NCBI GenBank assembly: GCA_002371265.1
Contig: DFGT01000015.1
Span: 70,174 to 131,734, forward strand
Direction: 5' to 3'
DNA from: Bacteroidales bacterium UBA3743
GTDB lineage: Bacteria; Bacteroidota; Bacteroidia; Bacteroidales; Paludibacteraceae
DNA length: 61,561 nt
Position numbers and translations under genes: made by a program. The notes beneath the pieces were generated by a model. The model saw only the letters and a list, made by a program, of their open reading frames with translations, had not been told where the DNA came from and ran no database searches. This document shows positions 34,570 through 44,104 of the stretch, one piece after another (within the stretch, counting starts at the first letter, position 1; the number at the start of each line of letters is the position of its first letter).

Positions 34570-35130
34570 ATGAACACTGGTAAAATTTCAGCAAGATACG
34601 CAAAAGCTCTATATGAGTTTGCCGCAGACGCAAATGTTGCCGACAAAGTATACGAGACAATGAAACTCGTATCCGCTGCTTTTGTCAATGTGGACGGGCT
34701 CAAAGATGCAATTGCTAACCCAACGATAAGCAAGGACAAGAAAAAAGAATTGCTTACTATAATGGCAGGCGACAGTGTATGTGCTGAATACACAAGGTTT
34801 GTCGATTTAGTAGTTGAAAATAAGAGAGAAGATTATTTTCAGAGTATAGCACTTGTATATCAGGATCTCTACCGTAAGAAGAAGAATCTGGTCAGAGCCA
34901 CAATAGTGACAGCCTGCCCTATTTCCGACAATGAGGAAAAAAGATTCCGTCAGGTGTTGACAAACGTTACAGATGCGGAAATTGATTTCGACACAACAGT
35001 CGATCCATCACTAATAGGTGGATTCATTATGGAGGTCGAGACATATCAGCTTAACGCGAGTGTCAAGTCGCAACTCGACACTATCAGAGAAAAGTTGAGA
35101 TATTCCAACTCTGCCAACGTACAGTGTTAA
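34570..35130 (+). CDS. atpH: ATP synthase subunit delta
   Basis: A 186-residue subunit that links the peripheral stalk to the alpha subunits (ISARYAKALYEFAADANVADKVY at the start, and ETYQLNASVKSQLDTIREKL at the end, matching the family IRxGDxxxD...SV...L pattern loosely as DPSLIGGFIMEV). Length is normal (about 180). It is placed between atpF and atpA with gaps of 5 and 37 bases. Confidence 0.93.
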   Translation: MNTGKISARYAKALYEFAADANVADKVYETMKLVSAAFVNVDGLKDAIANPTISKDKKKELLTIMAGDSVCAEYTRFVDLVVENKREDYFQSIALVYQDLYRKKKNLVRATIVTACPISDNEEKRFRQVLTNVTDAEIDFDTTVDPSLIGGFIMEVETYQLNASVKSQLDTIREKLRYSNSANVQC

Positions 35131-35167
35131 TCTTCTCGTTATTAGCAATTAAAAAAGAATTTAAGTT

Positions 35168-36769
35168 ATGTCTATAAAAGCAAGCGAAGTTTCTGACGTA
35201 CTTAAGCAGCAGCTCCAGAACATCGATTCTCGAGTAAAATTCGAGGAAGTTGGTAAGGTGCTTCAGGTAAGCGACGGTGTTGTTCGTATCTACGGATTGC
35301 AGAACGCCGAGGCTGGAGAGTTGCTTGAGTTCGAAAACGGAATGAATGCAGTGGTCATGAACCTAGAGGAGGACAATGTAGGAGCCGTGTTGCTTGGACC
35401 TACAGACCAGGTTCGTGAGGGATTCACTGTAAAAAGAACAAAACGTATCGCTTCTATTCTCACTGGAGAAGGCATGGTTGGTCGTGTAGTCAACGCCATT
35501 GGTAACCCAATCGACGGACAAGGACCAATTAAGGGAGACTTGGTTGAGATGCCATTGGAGCGTAAGGCACCAGGTATCATCTACCGTCAGCCCGTAAAAG
35601 AGCCATTGCAGACAGGTATCAAGGCAATCGACGCCATGATTCCAATCGGTAGAGGCCAGCGTGAGTTGATTATCGGCGACCGTCAGACAGGTAAGACTGC
35701 CATCGCTATCGATACAATCATCAACCAGAAAGAGGCATTCAAAGCTGGAAAACCAGTATATTGTATCTACTGTGCAGTAGGTCAGAAAGGTAGTACAGTA
35801 GCCAACATCGTTAACACACTTAAGGAGAACGGTGCTATGGACTACACTATCATCGTATCTGCAACAGCTTCTGATCCAGCAGCCATGCAGTACTACGCTC
35901 CATTCGCAGCAGCAGCTATCGGAGAGTACTTCCGTGATAGAGGTATGCACGCATTGGTAGTATACGATGACTTGTCTAAGCAGGCCGTTGCATATCGTGA
36001 GGTATCCTTGATTTTGAAGCGTCCTTCAGGTCGTGAGGCATACCCAGGTGATGTGTTCTACTTGCACTCTCGTCTATTGGAGCGTGCAGCTAAGATCATC
36101 AACAACGATACAGTGGCAGCTCAGATGAACGACCTTCCAGAATCATTGAAGGGTAAGGTAAAAGGTGGAGGTTCACTTACTGCCCTACCAATCATCGAGA
36201 CTCAGGCAGGTGACGTGTCGGCTTATATCCCAACAAACGTAATTTCCATCACTGACGGTCAGATCTTCTTGGAGACAAACATGTTCAACGCAGGTATCCG
36301 TCCAGCTATCAACGTAGGTATCTCGGTATCTCGTGTGGGTGGTTCTGCACAGGTGAAGGCTATGAAGGCAATCGCCGGAACACTTAAGACAGATCAGGCT
36401 CAGTACCGTGAGTTGGAGTCATTTACTAAGTTCGGTGGTGATATGGACCCTGTAACAAAGATGACTATCGACAAGGGAGTTCGTAACACTGAGCTTTTGA
36501 AGCAACCACAGTATACTCCATATCCAGTAGAGCATCAGATCGCTGTGATCTACTGCGGTACTCAGGGTATCTTGAACGCACTTGCAAAAGAGGACGTTCA
36601 CGAATTTGAGAAAGTTTATATCGAGCGTCTTGAGCACCTACACAAGGCTGACGTTCTTGACCAGCTAAAGAAAGGTATCATCAACGACGATATCAAGGCT
36701 ATTCTTAAGAGCGAGGCTGAGGTTGTGATCAGCAAGGTGAATTCAGGAAGAAGTGTAGCAACTGTTTAA
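35168..36769 (+). CDS. atpA: ATP synthase subunit alpha
   Basis: A 533-residue non-catalytic F1 subunit with P-loop GDRQTGKTA (about residues 171-179), YRQPVKEPLQTGIKAIDAM, and the regulatory Arg in the VGLNISRVGGSA-like segment written here as VGISVSRVGGSAQ. Length is slightly above E. coli (513). atpG follows after 11 bases. Together with beta it forms the hexamer that makes ATP from the proton or sodium gradient. Confidence 0.97.
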   Translation: MSIKASEVSDVLKQQLQNIDSRVKFEEVGKVLQVSDGVVRIYGLQNAEAGELLEFENGMNAVVMNLEEDNVGAVLLGPTDQVREGFTVKRTKRIASILTGEGMVGRVVNAIGNPIDGQGPIKGDLVEMPLERKAPGIIYRQPVKEPLQTGIKAIDAMIPIGRGQRELIIGDRQTGKTAIAIDTIINQKEAFKAGKPVYCIYCAVGQKGSTVANIVNTLKENGAMDYTIIVSATASDPAAMQYYAPFAAAAIGEYFRDRGMHALVVYDDLSKQAVAYREVSLILKRPSGREAYPGDVFYLHSRLLERAAKIINNDTVAAQMNDLPESLKGKVKGGGSLTALPIIETQAGDVSAYIPTNVISITDGQIFLETNMFNAGIRPAINVGISVSRVGGSAQVKAMKAIAGTLKTDQAQYRELESFTKFGGDMDPVTKMTIDKGVRNTELLKQPQYTPYPVEHQIAVIYCGTQGILNALAKEDVHEFEKVYIERLEHLHKADVLDQLKKGIINDDIKAILKSEAEVVISKVNSGRSVATV

Positions 36770-36780
36770 TTCTGTAAGAG

Positions 36781-37653
36781 ATGGCATCATTAAAGGAAGT
36801 AAAAGCGAGAATTGGCTCAGTAAACTCAACATTGAAGATTACTGGAGCAATGAAGATGGTGTCTTCAGCGAAGCTAAAAAAAGCTCAATACGCTATTGAG
36901 TCTATCACTCCGTACCAGAGTCGCCTTAACAAGATATTAAGCAATTTCTTGGCGACGGAGACAGATTTCCAGTCGGCTTTTGCAGAGGTCAGACCAGTAT
37001 CACGAGTGGCTGTTATAGCATTCTCTTCAAATTCAAGTCTTTGTGGCGCATACAATTCAAACGTTGCAAAACAGTTGAATGTTGTGGTCAAAGAGCAATT
37101 GAATAGTGGTGCTGAGGTTGTTGTCTACCCTATCGGAAAGAAGATCACAGAGCAGTCGGAGAAGCTTGGCGTGCCAGTTGTAAAATCCAACAACGACATG
37201 GCAGACCACCCGTCTTTCGATGCAATCAGCGAAGTCACAAATGAATTGATGAACAAGTTTTTGGCAAAGGAATTCGACAAAGTCATTGTCGTATACCACC
37301 ACTTGAAGAACACTGCAGTGCAGAAACTTCAGACAGAGGTGTTCCTGCCAATCGCTCTTGACAAAAATTCAGGCGACGTCGACGAGTCTACTGCAGACTA
37401 CATCGTTGAGCCAGGCAAAGCAGAGATCCTTGAGTCTCTATTGCCTAAGGCATTGCGAACAAAAATGTTCGCTTGCCTGCTCGACTCCAATGCTTCTGAA
37501 CATGGAGCTCGCGTCGTAGCCATGCAGGTGGCAACTGATAATGCTAATGAACTTATCAACGAGCTTACGATTTTGTACAACAAAACTCGTCAGCAGGCAA
37601 TCACAAACGAGTTGCTTGATATCGTTGGTGGAGCAGCGGCATTGGCTCAATAA
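36781..37653 (+). CDS. atpG: ATP synthase subunit gamma
   Basis: The 290-residue rotor shaft. The N-terminal helix ASLKEVKARIGSVNSTLKITGAMKMVSSAKL and the C-terminal helix TILYNKTRQQAITNELLDIVGGAAAL are the two coiled-coil halves; the middle has the Rossmann-like domain with FSSNSSLCGAYNSNV. It is the last gene of the operon, followed after 22 bases by a strong terminator. Confidence 0.96.
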   Translation: MASLKEVKARIGSVNSTLKITGAMKMVSSAKLKKAQYAIESITPYQSRLNKILSNFLATETDFQSAFAEVRPVSRVAVIAFSSNSSLCGAYNSNVAKQLNVVVKEQLNSGAEVVVYPIGKKITEQSEKLGVPVVKSNNDMADHPSFDAISEVTNELMNKFLAKEFDKVIVVYHHLKNTAVQKLQTEVFLPIALDKNSGDVDESTADYIVEPGKAEILESLLPKALRTKMFACLLDSNASEHGARVVAMQVATDNANELINELTILYNKTRQQAITNELLDIVGGAAALAQ

Positions 37654-37675
37654 AGAAGACTATTCTTTGAAATCA

Positions 37676-37706
37676 AGAGACTGTCTAATTAATTTAGACG
37701 GTCTCT
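37676..37706 (+). terminator. Terminator of the ATP synthase operon
   Basis: AGAGACTGTCTAA, 5-nt loop, TTAGACGGTCTCT (13 bp with one G-T pair), followed by a run of T. Bases 37728-37742 just after it repeat the dispersed element tail (CCTTAACAATCCTCA). Confidence 0.9.
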
Positions 37707-37873
37707 TTTTTTGCGATTATTATGTGACCTTAACAATCCTCATTTTAGTTGCTGAATGAGTTCTATAGAAAAATATTAATTATAAAAGGTCTGTTTTTTG
37801 TCCAAACAATATGATTTTTCGTTGATTTCTCAACAAAATCCAATTTTACCTTTTTTTTCTTGATTCAGTTTTA

Positions 37874-37881
37874 TACTTTTG
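37874..37881 (+). promoter_or_regulatory. -7 box for the Dabb gene
   Basis: TACTTTTG, 25 bases before the ATG at 37907. Confidence 0.6.
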
Positions 37882-37906
37882 TAATAAGTGATAAAAGTGA
37901 TAGAAA

Positions 37907-38209
37907 ATGGTAAAGCATATTGTATTATTCAAATTGAAGCCTTTCAACTCTGAATCTGAAAGACTTGCCGCATGTGAGAAAATTAAAAGTGAACTTTCAG
38001 CCCTTGTCGAGAAAGTCCCTACTCTTCTTACAGCTGAAGTTGGAATCAACTGTAATCCAAACGAACAGTTCGACATTGCCCTTACAACAACACACAACGA
38101 TATGGAAGGTTTGAAAGAGTACGCTCAGCATCCATTGCATGTTGACGTCGCTAAAAACTTCATCCGACCAATTCTGGAAGCTCGCTCTTGCTGCGACTAC
38201 CAATATTAA
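37907..38209 (+). CDS. Dabb (stress-responsive alpha/beta barrel) protein
   Basis: A 100-residue dimeric alpha/beta-barrel protein. VKHIVLFKLKP at the start and HPLHVDVAKNFIRPILEARSCCDYQ at the end are the typical first strand and last helix-strand of the Dabb domain (PF07876). Homologues include stress-induced plant proteins and polyketide cyclases; a bacterial substrate is not known. It starts from its own promoter and is followed after 10 bases by dsbD. Confidence 0.85.
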   Translation: MVKHIVLFKLKPFNSESERLAACEKIKSELSALVEKVPTLLTAEVGINCNPNEQFDIALTTTHNDMEGLKEYAQHPLHVDVAKNFIRPILEARSCCDYQY

Positions 38210-38219
38210 AACAACGCCT

Positions 38220-40298
38220 ATGAGAAATAAAGCATTATACTTATTTTTCGCTTTATTTGTTTGCATTCCTTCGTTTGCACAAATCCTCGATCCTGTAAAA
38301 TGGAAAGTGGAATTGTCTAAAATTTCAGCCGACGGGAAGGCTACAATCACATACGAAGCGACTATAGACAAAGACTGGCATATGTACAGCACCAAGGAAG
38401 TGACCGATGGTCCGGTGCCTACTTCATTTACATTGTCAGAGGTGGAAGGTGTCAAAATCACATCAGACATCAACCCTCGCAGCCGCGTCATCGAACAGTT
38501 TGAGCCAGCATTCGGAGTTACCGTAGGCTGGTATGAAGAAAAGGCGACATTCCAACAGCAAGTGAAGATCACTGACAAAGACAATTTCACGCTGAAAGGT
38601 TCTGTCAGATATATGACTTGCAACAACCAAAACTGTTTGCCTCCTACAACTTATGAATTCGACCTATCTCAACATAACGCTGTAGCAAAAAAAAAAAATA
38701 ACTCATCAGTAGCTGAGGTCGAGGTAAAAGACAAGCCGCAAGAGGAGACAAACACTACTCCACTGATCGCAATCAAGGATCTGCCAATCAACAACGATAC
38801 AGCCCAAACGATTGCGGTGAGTGCAGAAAACCATCAGGAGAGAATCGACACGTGGGCAAATGTCGTGGATGAAATGAAAGCCTTCGGTGAGGTGAAAACA
38901 GATGAAGGCAGAGATTCCCTATGGAAAACTTTCCTTACTTGTCTGCTTGGTGGACTTATCGCCGTCATCACACCATGTGTGTGGCCTATCATACCAATGA
39001 CAGTAAGCTTCTTCCTGAAACGAGGCAAAGACCCTAAAAAAGGCAAAAGAGCTGCAATCACATACGGACTGTCAATTATAGCAATTTACGTTGGACTTGG
39101 TTTGATAATAACGGTACTCAGTGGAGCCGACGGATTGAATTCCCTCTCTACGAATGCCATCTTCAACATATTTTTATTTGCCCTTCTCGTGCTATTTTCC
39201 ATATCCTTCTTCGGAGGTTTTGATTTAGCACTCCCATCCACTTGGAGCACAAAAATCGACCAACATGTCGACAAAACATCCGGTCTGTTATCAATACTTT
39301 TGATGGCATTCACACTTGTGATTGTATCATTCTCATGTACAGGACCAATTATCGGAACTTTGCTTGTGGACATCTCCGTCAACGGAAGTCTGCTCGCGCC
39401 TACTATCGGAATGCTAGGATTTGCCATCGCGCTTGCGATACCATTCACTCTATTTGCCTTTTTCCCAAGCTGGCTGAAAAATATGCCACGCTCAGGAGGA
39501 TGGTTGAATTCGGTAAAAGTGTTGCTAGGATTCTTTGAATTGGCATTCTCATTGAAATTTCTATCCATGGCAGACCTTGCCTACGGATGGCATATCATGG
39601 ACCGTGAAGTGTTCTTGGTCATCTGGATCGTAATCTTCATGCTTGCCGGCCTTTATCTTCTTGGCAAAATCAAATTTGCAGGCGACGACGATGTTGAGAT
39701 AGTTTCAGTGCCACGCTTTTTTCTATCAACATTCTGCTTTAGCATGTGTATCTATATGCTTCCTGGATTGTGGGGAGCACCGTTAAAGGCGATCAGTGCA
39801 TTCGTGCCGCCATTGAGCACACAGGACTTCAACCTATATAACGACAAAGTGTCTGCCACATTCAAAGATTATGACGACGCTTTGATGTACGCAGAATTGA
39901 AAAATAAGCCAGTCGTTGTAGACTTCACCGGCCACGCATGTGTAAATTGCCGAAAGATGGAATCATCCGTATGGTCCCAGCCTCTTGTAAAAAGTCTGCT
40001 TACAGATGATTACATACTAGTCTCTCTATACGTAGACGACAGGACTGAATTGCCAAAAGTTGAGAAAGTCATCGAAAACGGCAAAGAAATCAAGCTGACT
40101 ACAGTGGGTGAAAAATGGAGCTATCTTCAAAGATCTAAGTTTGGAGCCAACGCACAGCCATATTACTGTCTGCTTGACCCGAACGGAATGCCAATCAATC
40201 ATCCGATGGGATTCACTGAAAATTCAGGTGAATTCATCAATTTCTTGCGTACTGGCTTAAAGAATTTCAAGAAAATCATAAAAGAAAACGATAAATAA
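38220..40298 (+). CDS. dsbD: DsbD thiol:disulfide interchange protein
   Basis: A 692-residue protein that carries electrons from cytoplasmic thioredoxin to the periplasm. After a signal peptide (ALYLFFALFVCIPSFA) comes an N-terminal Ig-like domain with a Cys pair (MTCNNQNCLPP), then eight or so membrane helices containing the redox Cys of ITPCVWPIIPMT and VSFSCTGPI, and a C-terminal thioredoxin-like domain with VDFTGHACVNCRKM (about residues 565-578). All three domains and both domain-type CxxC or paired Cys are present, so it appears functional. ATG 38220 opens the signal peptide. The nitroreductase start overlaps the stop (TAATG). Confidence 0.9.
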   Translation: MRNKALYLFFALFVCIPSFAQILDPVKWKVELSKISADGKATITYEATIDKDWHMYSTKEVTDGPVPTSFTLSEVEGVKITSDINPRSRVIEQFEPAFGVTVGWYEEKATFQQQVKITDKDNFTLKGSVRYMTCNNQNCLPPTTYEFDLSQHNAVAKKKNNSSVAEVEVKDKPQEETNTTPLIAIKDLPINNDTAQTIAVSAENHQERIDTWANVVDEMKAFGEVKTDEGRDSLWKTFLTCLLGGLIAVITPCVWPIIPMTVSFFLKRGKDPKKGKRAAITYGLSIIAIYVGLGLIITVLSGADGLNSLSTNAIFNIFLFALLVLFSISFFGGFDLALPSTWSTKIDQHVDKTSGLLSILLMAFTLVIVSFSCTGPIIGTLLVDISVNGSLLAPTIGMLGFAIALAIPFTLFAFFPSWLKNMPRSGGWLNSVKVLLGFFELAFSLKFLSMADLAYGWHIMDREVFLVIWIVIFMLAGLYLLGKIKFAGDDDVEIVSVPRFFLSTFCFSMCIYMLPGLWGAPLKAISAFVPPLSTQDFNLYNDKVSATFKDYDDALMYAELKNKPVVVDFTGHACVNCRKMESSVWSQPLVKSLLTDDYILVSLYVDDRTELPKVEKVIENGKEIKLTTVGEKWSYLQRSKFGANAQPYYCLLDPNGMPINHPMGFTENSGEFINFLRTGLKNFKKIIKENDK

Positions 40299-41047
40299 TG
40301 GATTTGTTAGCATTTTTAGAAAGTCGCGCCACTGTAAGACAATACAGTGACAAAGAAGTGTCAAAGGAGTTGATCAACCGTCTTCTTGACGTCGCTGGGC
40401 ATGCTTCCACCACTGGCAACATGCAGCTTTACAGTGTCGTTGTGACAAGAGATGCGGAAAAGAAAAAGGCTCTTGCTCCGACCCATTTCAACCAGCCGAC
40501 TTTCACAAATGCTCCCGTCGCCATAACTTTTTGCGCCGACTTCAACAGATTCGTTAAATGGTGTGAGGAATCAGGAGCAGAGCCAGGCTACGACAATGAA
40601 TTCAGTTTCTTCACAGCGGCTATCGACACTCTCCTACTCGCCCAGACATTTGCTATCGCAGCAGAAAGCGAAGGGTTGGGAATCTGCTACTTAGGCACTA
40701 CAACGTATACAGCAGAAAGCATCTCAAAGATTCTAAACCTTCCCAAACGAGTGGTGCCAATCACAACCATCACCGTAGGATATCCAAAATCAGAACCAAC
40801 AAAGACGGACAGAATCGCGTCGACAAGCTGGATACACGAAGAAGAATACAAAGATTATTCGGCGGAAGACATAAAAAAGATTTTTGGGTACAAAGACGAG
40901 ATGGAAAGCAACAAGAAATTCATCGCCGAAAACAACAAAAAATCTTTGGCTCAGGTGTTTACTGACATCCGTTACACAAAGAAAGACAACGAAGCAATGT
41001 CGAAATCATTCTTCGATTTTGTGAGGAAACAGTTTTTTTGCGAATAA
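40298..41047 (+). CDS. Nitroreductase family NAD(P)H oxidoreductase
   Basis: A 249-residue FMN-dependent nitroreductase-fold protein. LLAFLESRATVRQYSDKEVSKE at the start, HASTTGNMQLYSVVVTRD for FMN binding, and the late AESEGLGICYLGTT are family marks, with NfsA-like C-terminal extension (KDYSAEDIKKIFGYKDEMES). Natural substrates may be quinones or flavins rather than nitro compounds. Its ATG shares a base with the dsbD stop, showing translational coupling to the redox gene before it. Confidence 0.82.
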   Translation: MDLLAFLESRATVRQYSDKEVSKELINRLLDVAGHASTTGNMQLYSVVVTRDAEKKKALAPTHFNQPTFTNAPVAITFCADFNRFVKWCEESGAEPGYDNEFSFFTAAIDTLLLAQTFAIAAESEGLGICYLGTTTYTAESISKILNLPKRVVPITTITVGYPKSEPTKTDRIASTSWIHEEEYKDYSAEDIKKIFGYKDEMESNKKFIAENNKKSLAQVFTDIRYTKKDNEAMSKSFFDFVRKQFFCE

Positions 41048-41155
41048 TTCCTGAATTTTCCAAACGCAAACGATCTATATCGAAAATATCAAAGAGATGC
41101 GAAGATTATTTCGCGTCTCTTTTAGTTCTAAACCAACCTTATTTCTACAACTTTT

Positions 41156-42175
41156 ATGAGCATGACAAAAAGAATATTATCCCTCATAAGTGGCTTGATT
41201 ACAATTCTTGTTTTGTCTTCTTCATCAGACAAGACCCAAACAGTATGGGAAAAGGATGGGCTAAAAGGCAAAGTAAAAGAGGTACGGACTTATTCTGCCG
41301 ATGAGAGTTCAGACAAAGACACAAAAGGTCGATTAAAAAAGATTACCAAGTACGATAGAAATGGAACCAGTGAAGAAACCTGCTATTACGATTCTATAGG
41401 GAACTTAGATTCCAAATGGATCTACAAGTACGATGAGAATGGAAATTGTATAGAGAATTATTCATACGAATACAAAAATCCATCAAAAAAAGATCAAAAC
41501 GATTCTGATTTCACAAATATAGATGAAGAGGGCCGACATTATAAGGGAGGATTAGTAGAAAAAAGGACGCCAACGTATGACGCCAACGGAAGAATTGTCG
41601 AATGGACTATTTACGAATCACGACTAAAGAAAAAACATTTGACAAAAGAAACCATAAAATACGATAATCAAGGCAACGTAGTGGAACGCAAATCAAATGG
41701 AAAATTAGGCAACAGACACACCTTTAAGTACGATAATCATGGTAATATGATAGAAAAGAGTTTCGTGTCAGACGGAAAATTACGACGCCAATATATCTAC
41801 AAGTTCGATAACAAAGGGAATTTGACTGTTGAAAAGGAATACATTTACTTTCAAAAAAATAAAGAAGAAAGCGAAAAGTTTTACAAATATGATAAGAAAG
41901 GAAATAAGATTCAATCTAAAAAATTCTTTTCATCTGGCGGGTATCCTTTAATAAAGACTTACAAGTATGATGAAAATAGCAATCTGATAGAAGCAGGTGT
42001 GGAGAGTCGTAACATAAACGTAAATTATAAAGAGAGTTACCAATACGGCGAAAAAGGCAACAAGACAGAATGTATTCAGACAGACGGTCGTAAAACGCCA
42101 CTGGAAATAAGACGCTGGTTCAGAGAATCAGATCCGGACGGAGAATTCTGGGAATATGAATACTATGAGGAATAA
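41156..42175 (+). CDS. Secreted YD-repeat (RHS-like) protein, small
   Basis: A 339-residue protein with a weak signal sequence (ILSLISGLITILVLSSSS) and ten or so KYDxxGN-type repeats (YKYDENGN, IKYDNQGN, FKYDNHGN, YKFDNKGN, YKYDKKGN, YKYDENSN, YQYGEKGN). It shares this repeat type with the larger protein at 228-1835. The repeats make an antiparallel spiral; no catalytic domain is visible. No lipobox Cys follows the hydrophobic stretch. Another ATG at 41162 is possible. Confidence 0.68.
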   Translation: MSMTKRILSLISGLITILVLSSSSDKTQTVWEKDGLKGKVKEVRTYSADESSDKDTKGRLKKITKYDRNGTSEETCYYDSIGNLDSKWIYKYDENGNCIENYSYEYKNPSKKDQNDSDFTNIDEEGRHYKGGLVEKRTPTYDANGRIVEWTIYESRLKKKHLTKETIKYDNQGNVVERKSNGKLGNRHTFKYDNHGNMIEKSFVSDGKLRRQYIYKFDNKGNLTVEKEYIYFQKNKEESEKFYKYDKKGNKIQSKKFFSSGGYPLIKTYKYDENSNLIEAGVESRNINVNYKESYQYGEKGNKTECIQTDGRKTPLEIRRWFRESDPDGEFWEYEYYEE

Positions 42176-42379
42176 ACAGTCTGTTAGGACTCACTACATT
42201 CGACTTCTTTTTCCAGTAGACAAAACTTCCAGCTTTTTGAATTCTATTCGATGTGGCAATTCGGTTCTCGATAATTTTGTTTTTTATCATACCCCCTATA
42301 AATTTCTTTTAAGGGTTGTCTAGTCGACCTATATATTTCTTTTCAGCAAATCCATTTCAAGCTTTATTTAACAAAAAAA

Positions 42380-42407
42380 AGATAGACGTTGCGAACGGCG
42401 TCTATCT
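42380..42407 (-). terminator. Terminator of ugd
   Basis: AGATAGACG / CGTCTATCT stem with a 10-nt loop, followed on the minus strand by a run of eight T. Its AGACG core recalls the palindrome family. Confidence 0.8.
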
Positions 42408-42437
42408 CTTTAAATCATATATCAACAGAGAAAACAA

Positions 42438-43784
42438 TTAGTCTCTCTTAAAGATATCTCTTGTATAAACCTTGTCGATGACATCATCAAGACAAGAATC
42501 GTAACGATTGGCGATGATTGCCTGCGACTGCTTCTTAAACTCGTCAAGATTGTTCACAACCTTGCTTCCGAAGAATGTGCTACCGTCTTCAAGAGTTGGC
42601 TCATAAATGATCACCTGAGCACCCTTCGCCTTTATTCTCTTCATCACACCCTGGATTGAACTCTGACGGAAGTTATCCGAATTAGATTTCATAGTAAGAC
42701 GGAATACACCCACAGTCACCTCATGCTCTTTGCTTGCATCATAACTGCCCTCAGCGTAACTATAGTAGCCAGCTTTCTGAAGCACACGGTCTGCGATGAA
42801 GTCCTTACGAGTACGGTTGCTCTCCACAATAGCCGTCATCATATTCTGTGGCACCTCATTGTAATTAGCCAAAAGCTGTTTTGTATCTTTTGGCAAACAA
42901 TAACCACCGTAGCCAAATGATGGATTATTATAGTGATTGCCGATACGTGGATCAAGGCCGATACCCTGAATAATAGCCTGAGAATCAAGACCCTTCACCT
43001 CAGCGTATGTATCAAGTTCATTGAAGTAGCTAACACGAAGAGCAAGATAAGTATTGGCAAACAGTTTCACTGCCTCTGCCTCCTTCATTCCCATGAACAA
43101 AGTGTCAATATCCTGCTTCAACGCACCTTCCTGCAATAGTCTTGCAAAGATATGAGCAAAATTCTCCGAATCAGGATTAGCGATTGCCTTAATAGCTGCA
43201 TTCTCCTCTGTGAAATTCTTCTCGTCGATATTGATAATCTTAGGAAAACCTACAATAATACGAGACGGATAAAGATTGTCATACAATGCCTTGCTCTCAC
43301 GTAAGAACTCAGGAGAGAACAACAAATTAAACTTCTTATTCTTAAGCTCAGGTTTGTACAAGAATTGCAATGCATACTTCACATACAAAGAGCGAGTATA
43401 TCCAACAGGAATAGTCGACTTGATGATCATCACAGCATCTGGATTAACCTCAAGCACAAGATCAATCACCTCCTCAACATGCGAAGTGTCGAAATAGTTT
43501 TTCTGAGGATCATAGTTTGTAGGAGCTGCAATAACGACAAAATCTGCATCTTTATAAGCAGCCTTTCCATCCAAAGTCGCAGTGAGATTCAAGTCTTTTT
43601 CCGCAAGATATTTTTCTATATATTCATCCTGAATTGGAGACTTCTTATTATTTATCATTTCGACCTTTTCAGGAATGACATCAACGGCAGTCACCTTGTG
43701 ATGCTGAGCAAGCAACGTAGCGATAGAAAGTCCAACATAACCTGTTCCCGCAACAGCAATCTGTAAATCTTCAAATTTTCTCAT
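42438..43784 (-). CDS. ugd: UDP-glucose/UDP-ManNAc dehydrogenase
   Basis: A 448-residue member of the UDP-glucose/GDP-mannose dehydrogenase family, making a UDP-uronic acid for capsule or LPS. The Rossmann NAD site is AVAGTGYVGLS (about residues 8-18), and the catalytic Cys lies in FGYGGYCLPKD (about 292). FSPEFLRESKALYDNLYPSR is the typical substrate-binding segment. The ATG at 43784 (MRKFEDLQ) is preferred over an in-frame ATG at 43805 that adds residues not found in the family. The substrate could be UDP-glucose or another UDP-sugar. It is a single-gene unit with its own terminator. Confidence 0.85.
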   Translation of the reverse strand: MRKFEDLQIAVAGTGYVGLSIATLLAQHHKVTAVDVIPEKVEMINNKKSPIQDEYIEKYLAEKDLNLTATLDGKAAYKDADFVVIAAPTNYDPQKNYFDTSHVEEVIDLVLEVNPDAVMIIKSTIPVGYTRSLYVKYALQFLYKPELKNKKFNLLFSPEFLRESKALYDNLYPSRIIVGFPKIINIDEKNFTEENAAIKAIANPDSENFAHIFARLLQEGALKQDIDTLFMGMKEAEAVKLFANTYLALRVSYFNELDTYAEVKGLDSQAIIQGIGLDPRIGNHYNNPSFGYGGYCLPKDTKQLLANYNEVPQNMMTAIVESNRTRKDFIADRVLQKAGYYSYAEGSYDASKEHEVTVGVFRLTMKSNSDNFRQSSIQGVMKRIKAKGAQVIIYEPTLEDGSTFFGSKVVNNLDEFKKQSQAIIANRYDSCLDDVIDKVYTRDIFKRD

Positions 43785-44104
43785 TATTATTATGTATATC
43801 CGCATTATTAAGGCTTATATTGTAGGTTGACGGTGCTATTTCCATCATAATCCTTTTCATTTTAGCCCAATCGATGCGTTTGTCTAAACTTCAAATTTTA
43901 TGCAAAAATATAAAAAATTGCAGTATTTCATCCAACAAACGCGTATAAAAATCACTTCCTATACATTTATCATGTTAAAAAATTCATGTCAAAAGATATA
44001 AACCATACATAAAATTTAATAAAAAAGCTAAAAAAGTGTCGTTTTTACATGTTATTTAGCAGAATTTCTATATATTTGCAAAACAGTTAAAGAAATTGAC
44101 GACA
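43785..44104. other. A/T-rich gap between ugd and the Crp-type gene
   Basis: 320 bases without a gene. It holds TATATTTG at 44071-44078 for the regulator gene. No clear -7 box for ugd was found, and no obvious inverted operator. Confidence 0.5.
44071..44078 (+). promoter_or_regulatory. -7 box for the Crp/Fnr-type gene
   Basis: TATATTTG, 26 bases before the ATG at 44105. Confidence 0.65.

Noticed and set aside
41038..41304. Small frame overlapping the YD-repeat gene
   Set aside because: It is a shadow in another frame with no family and no promoter.
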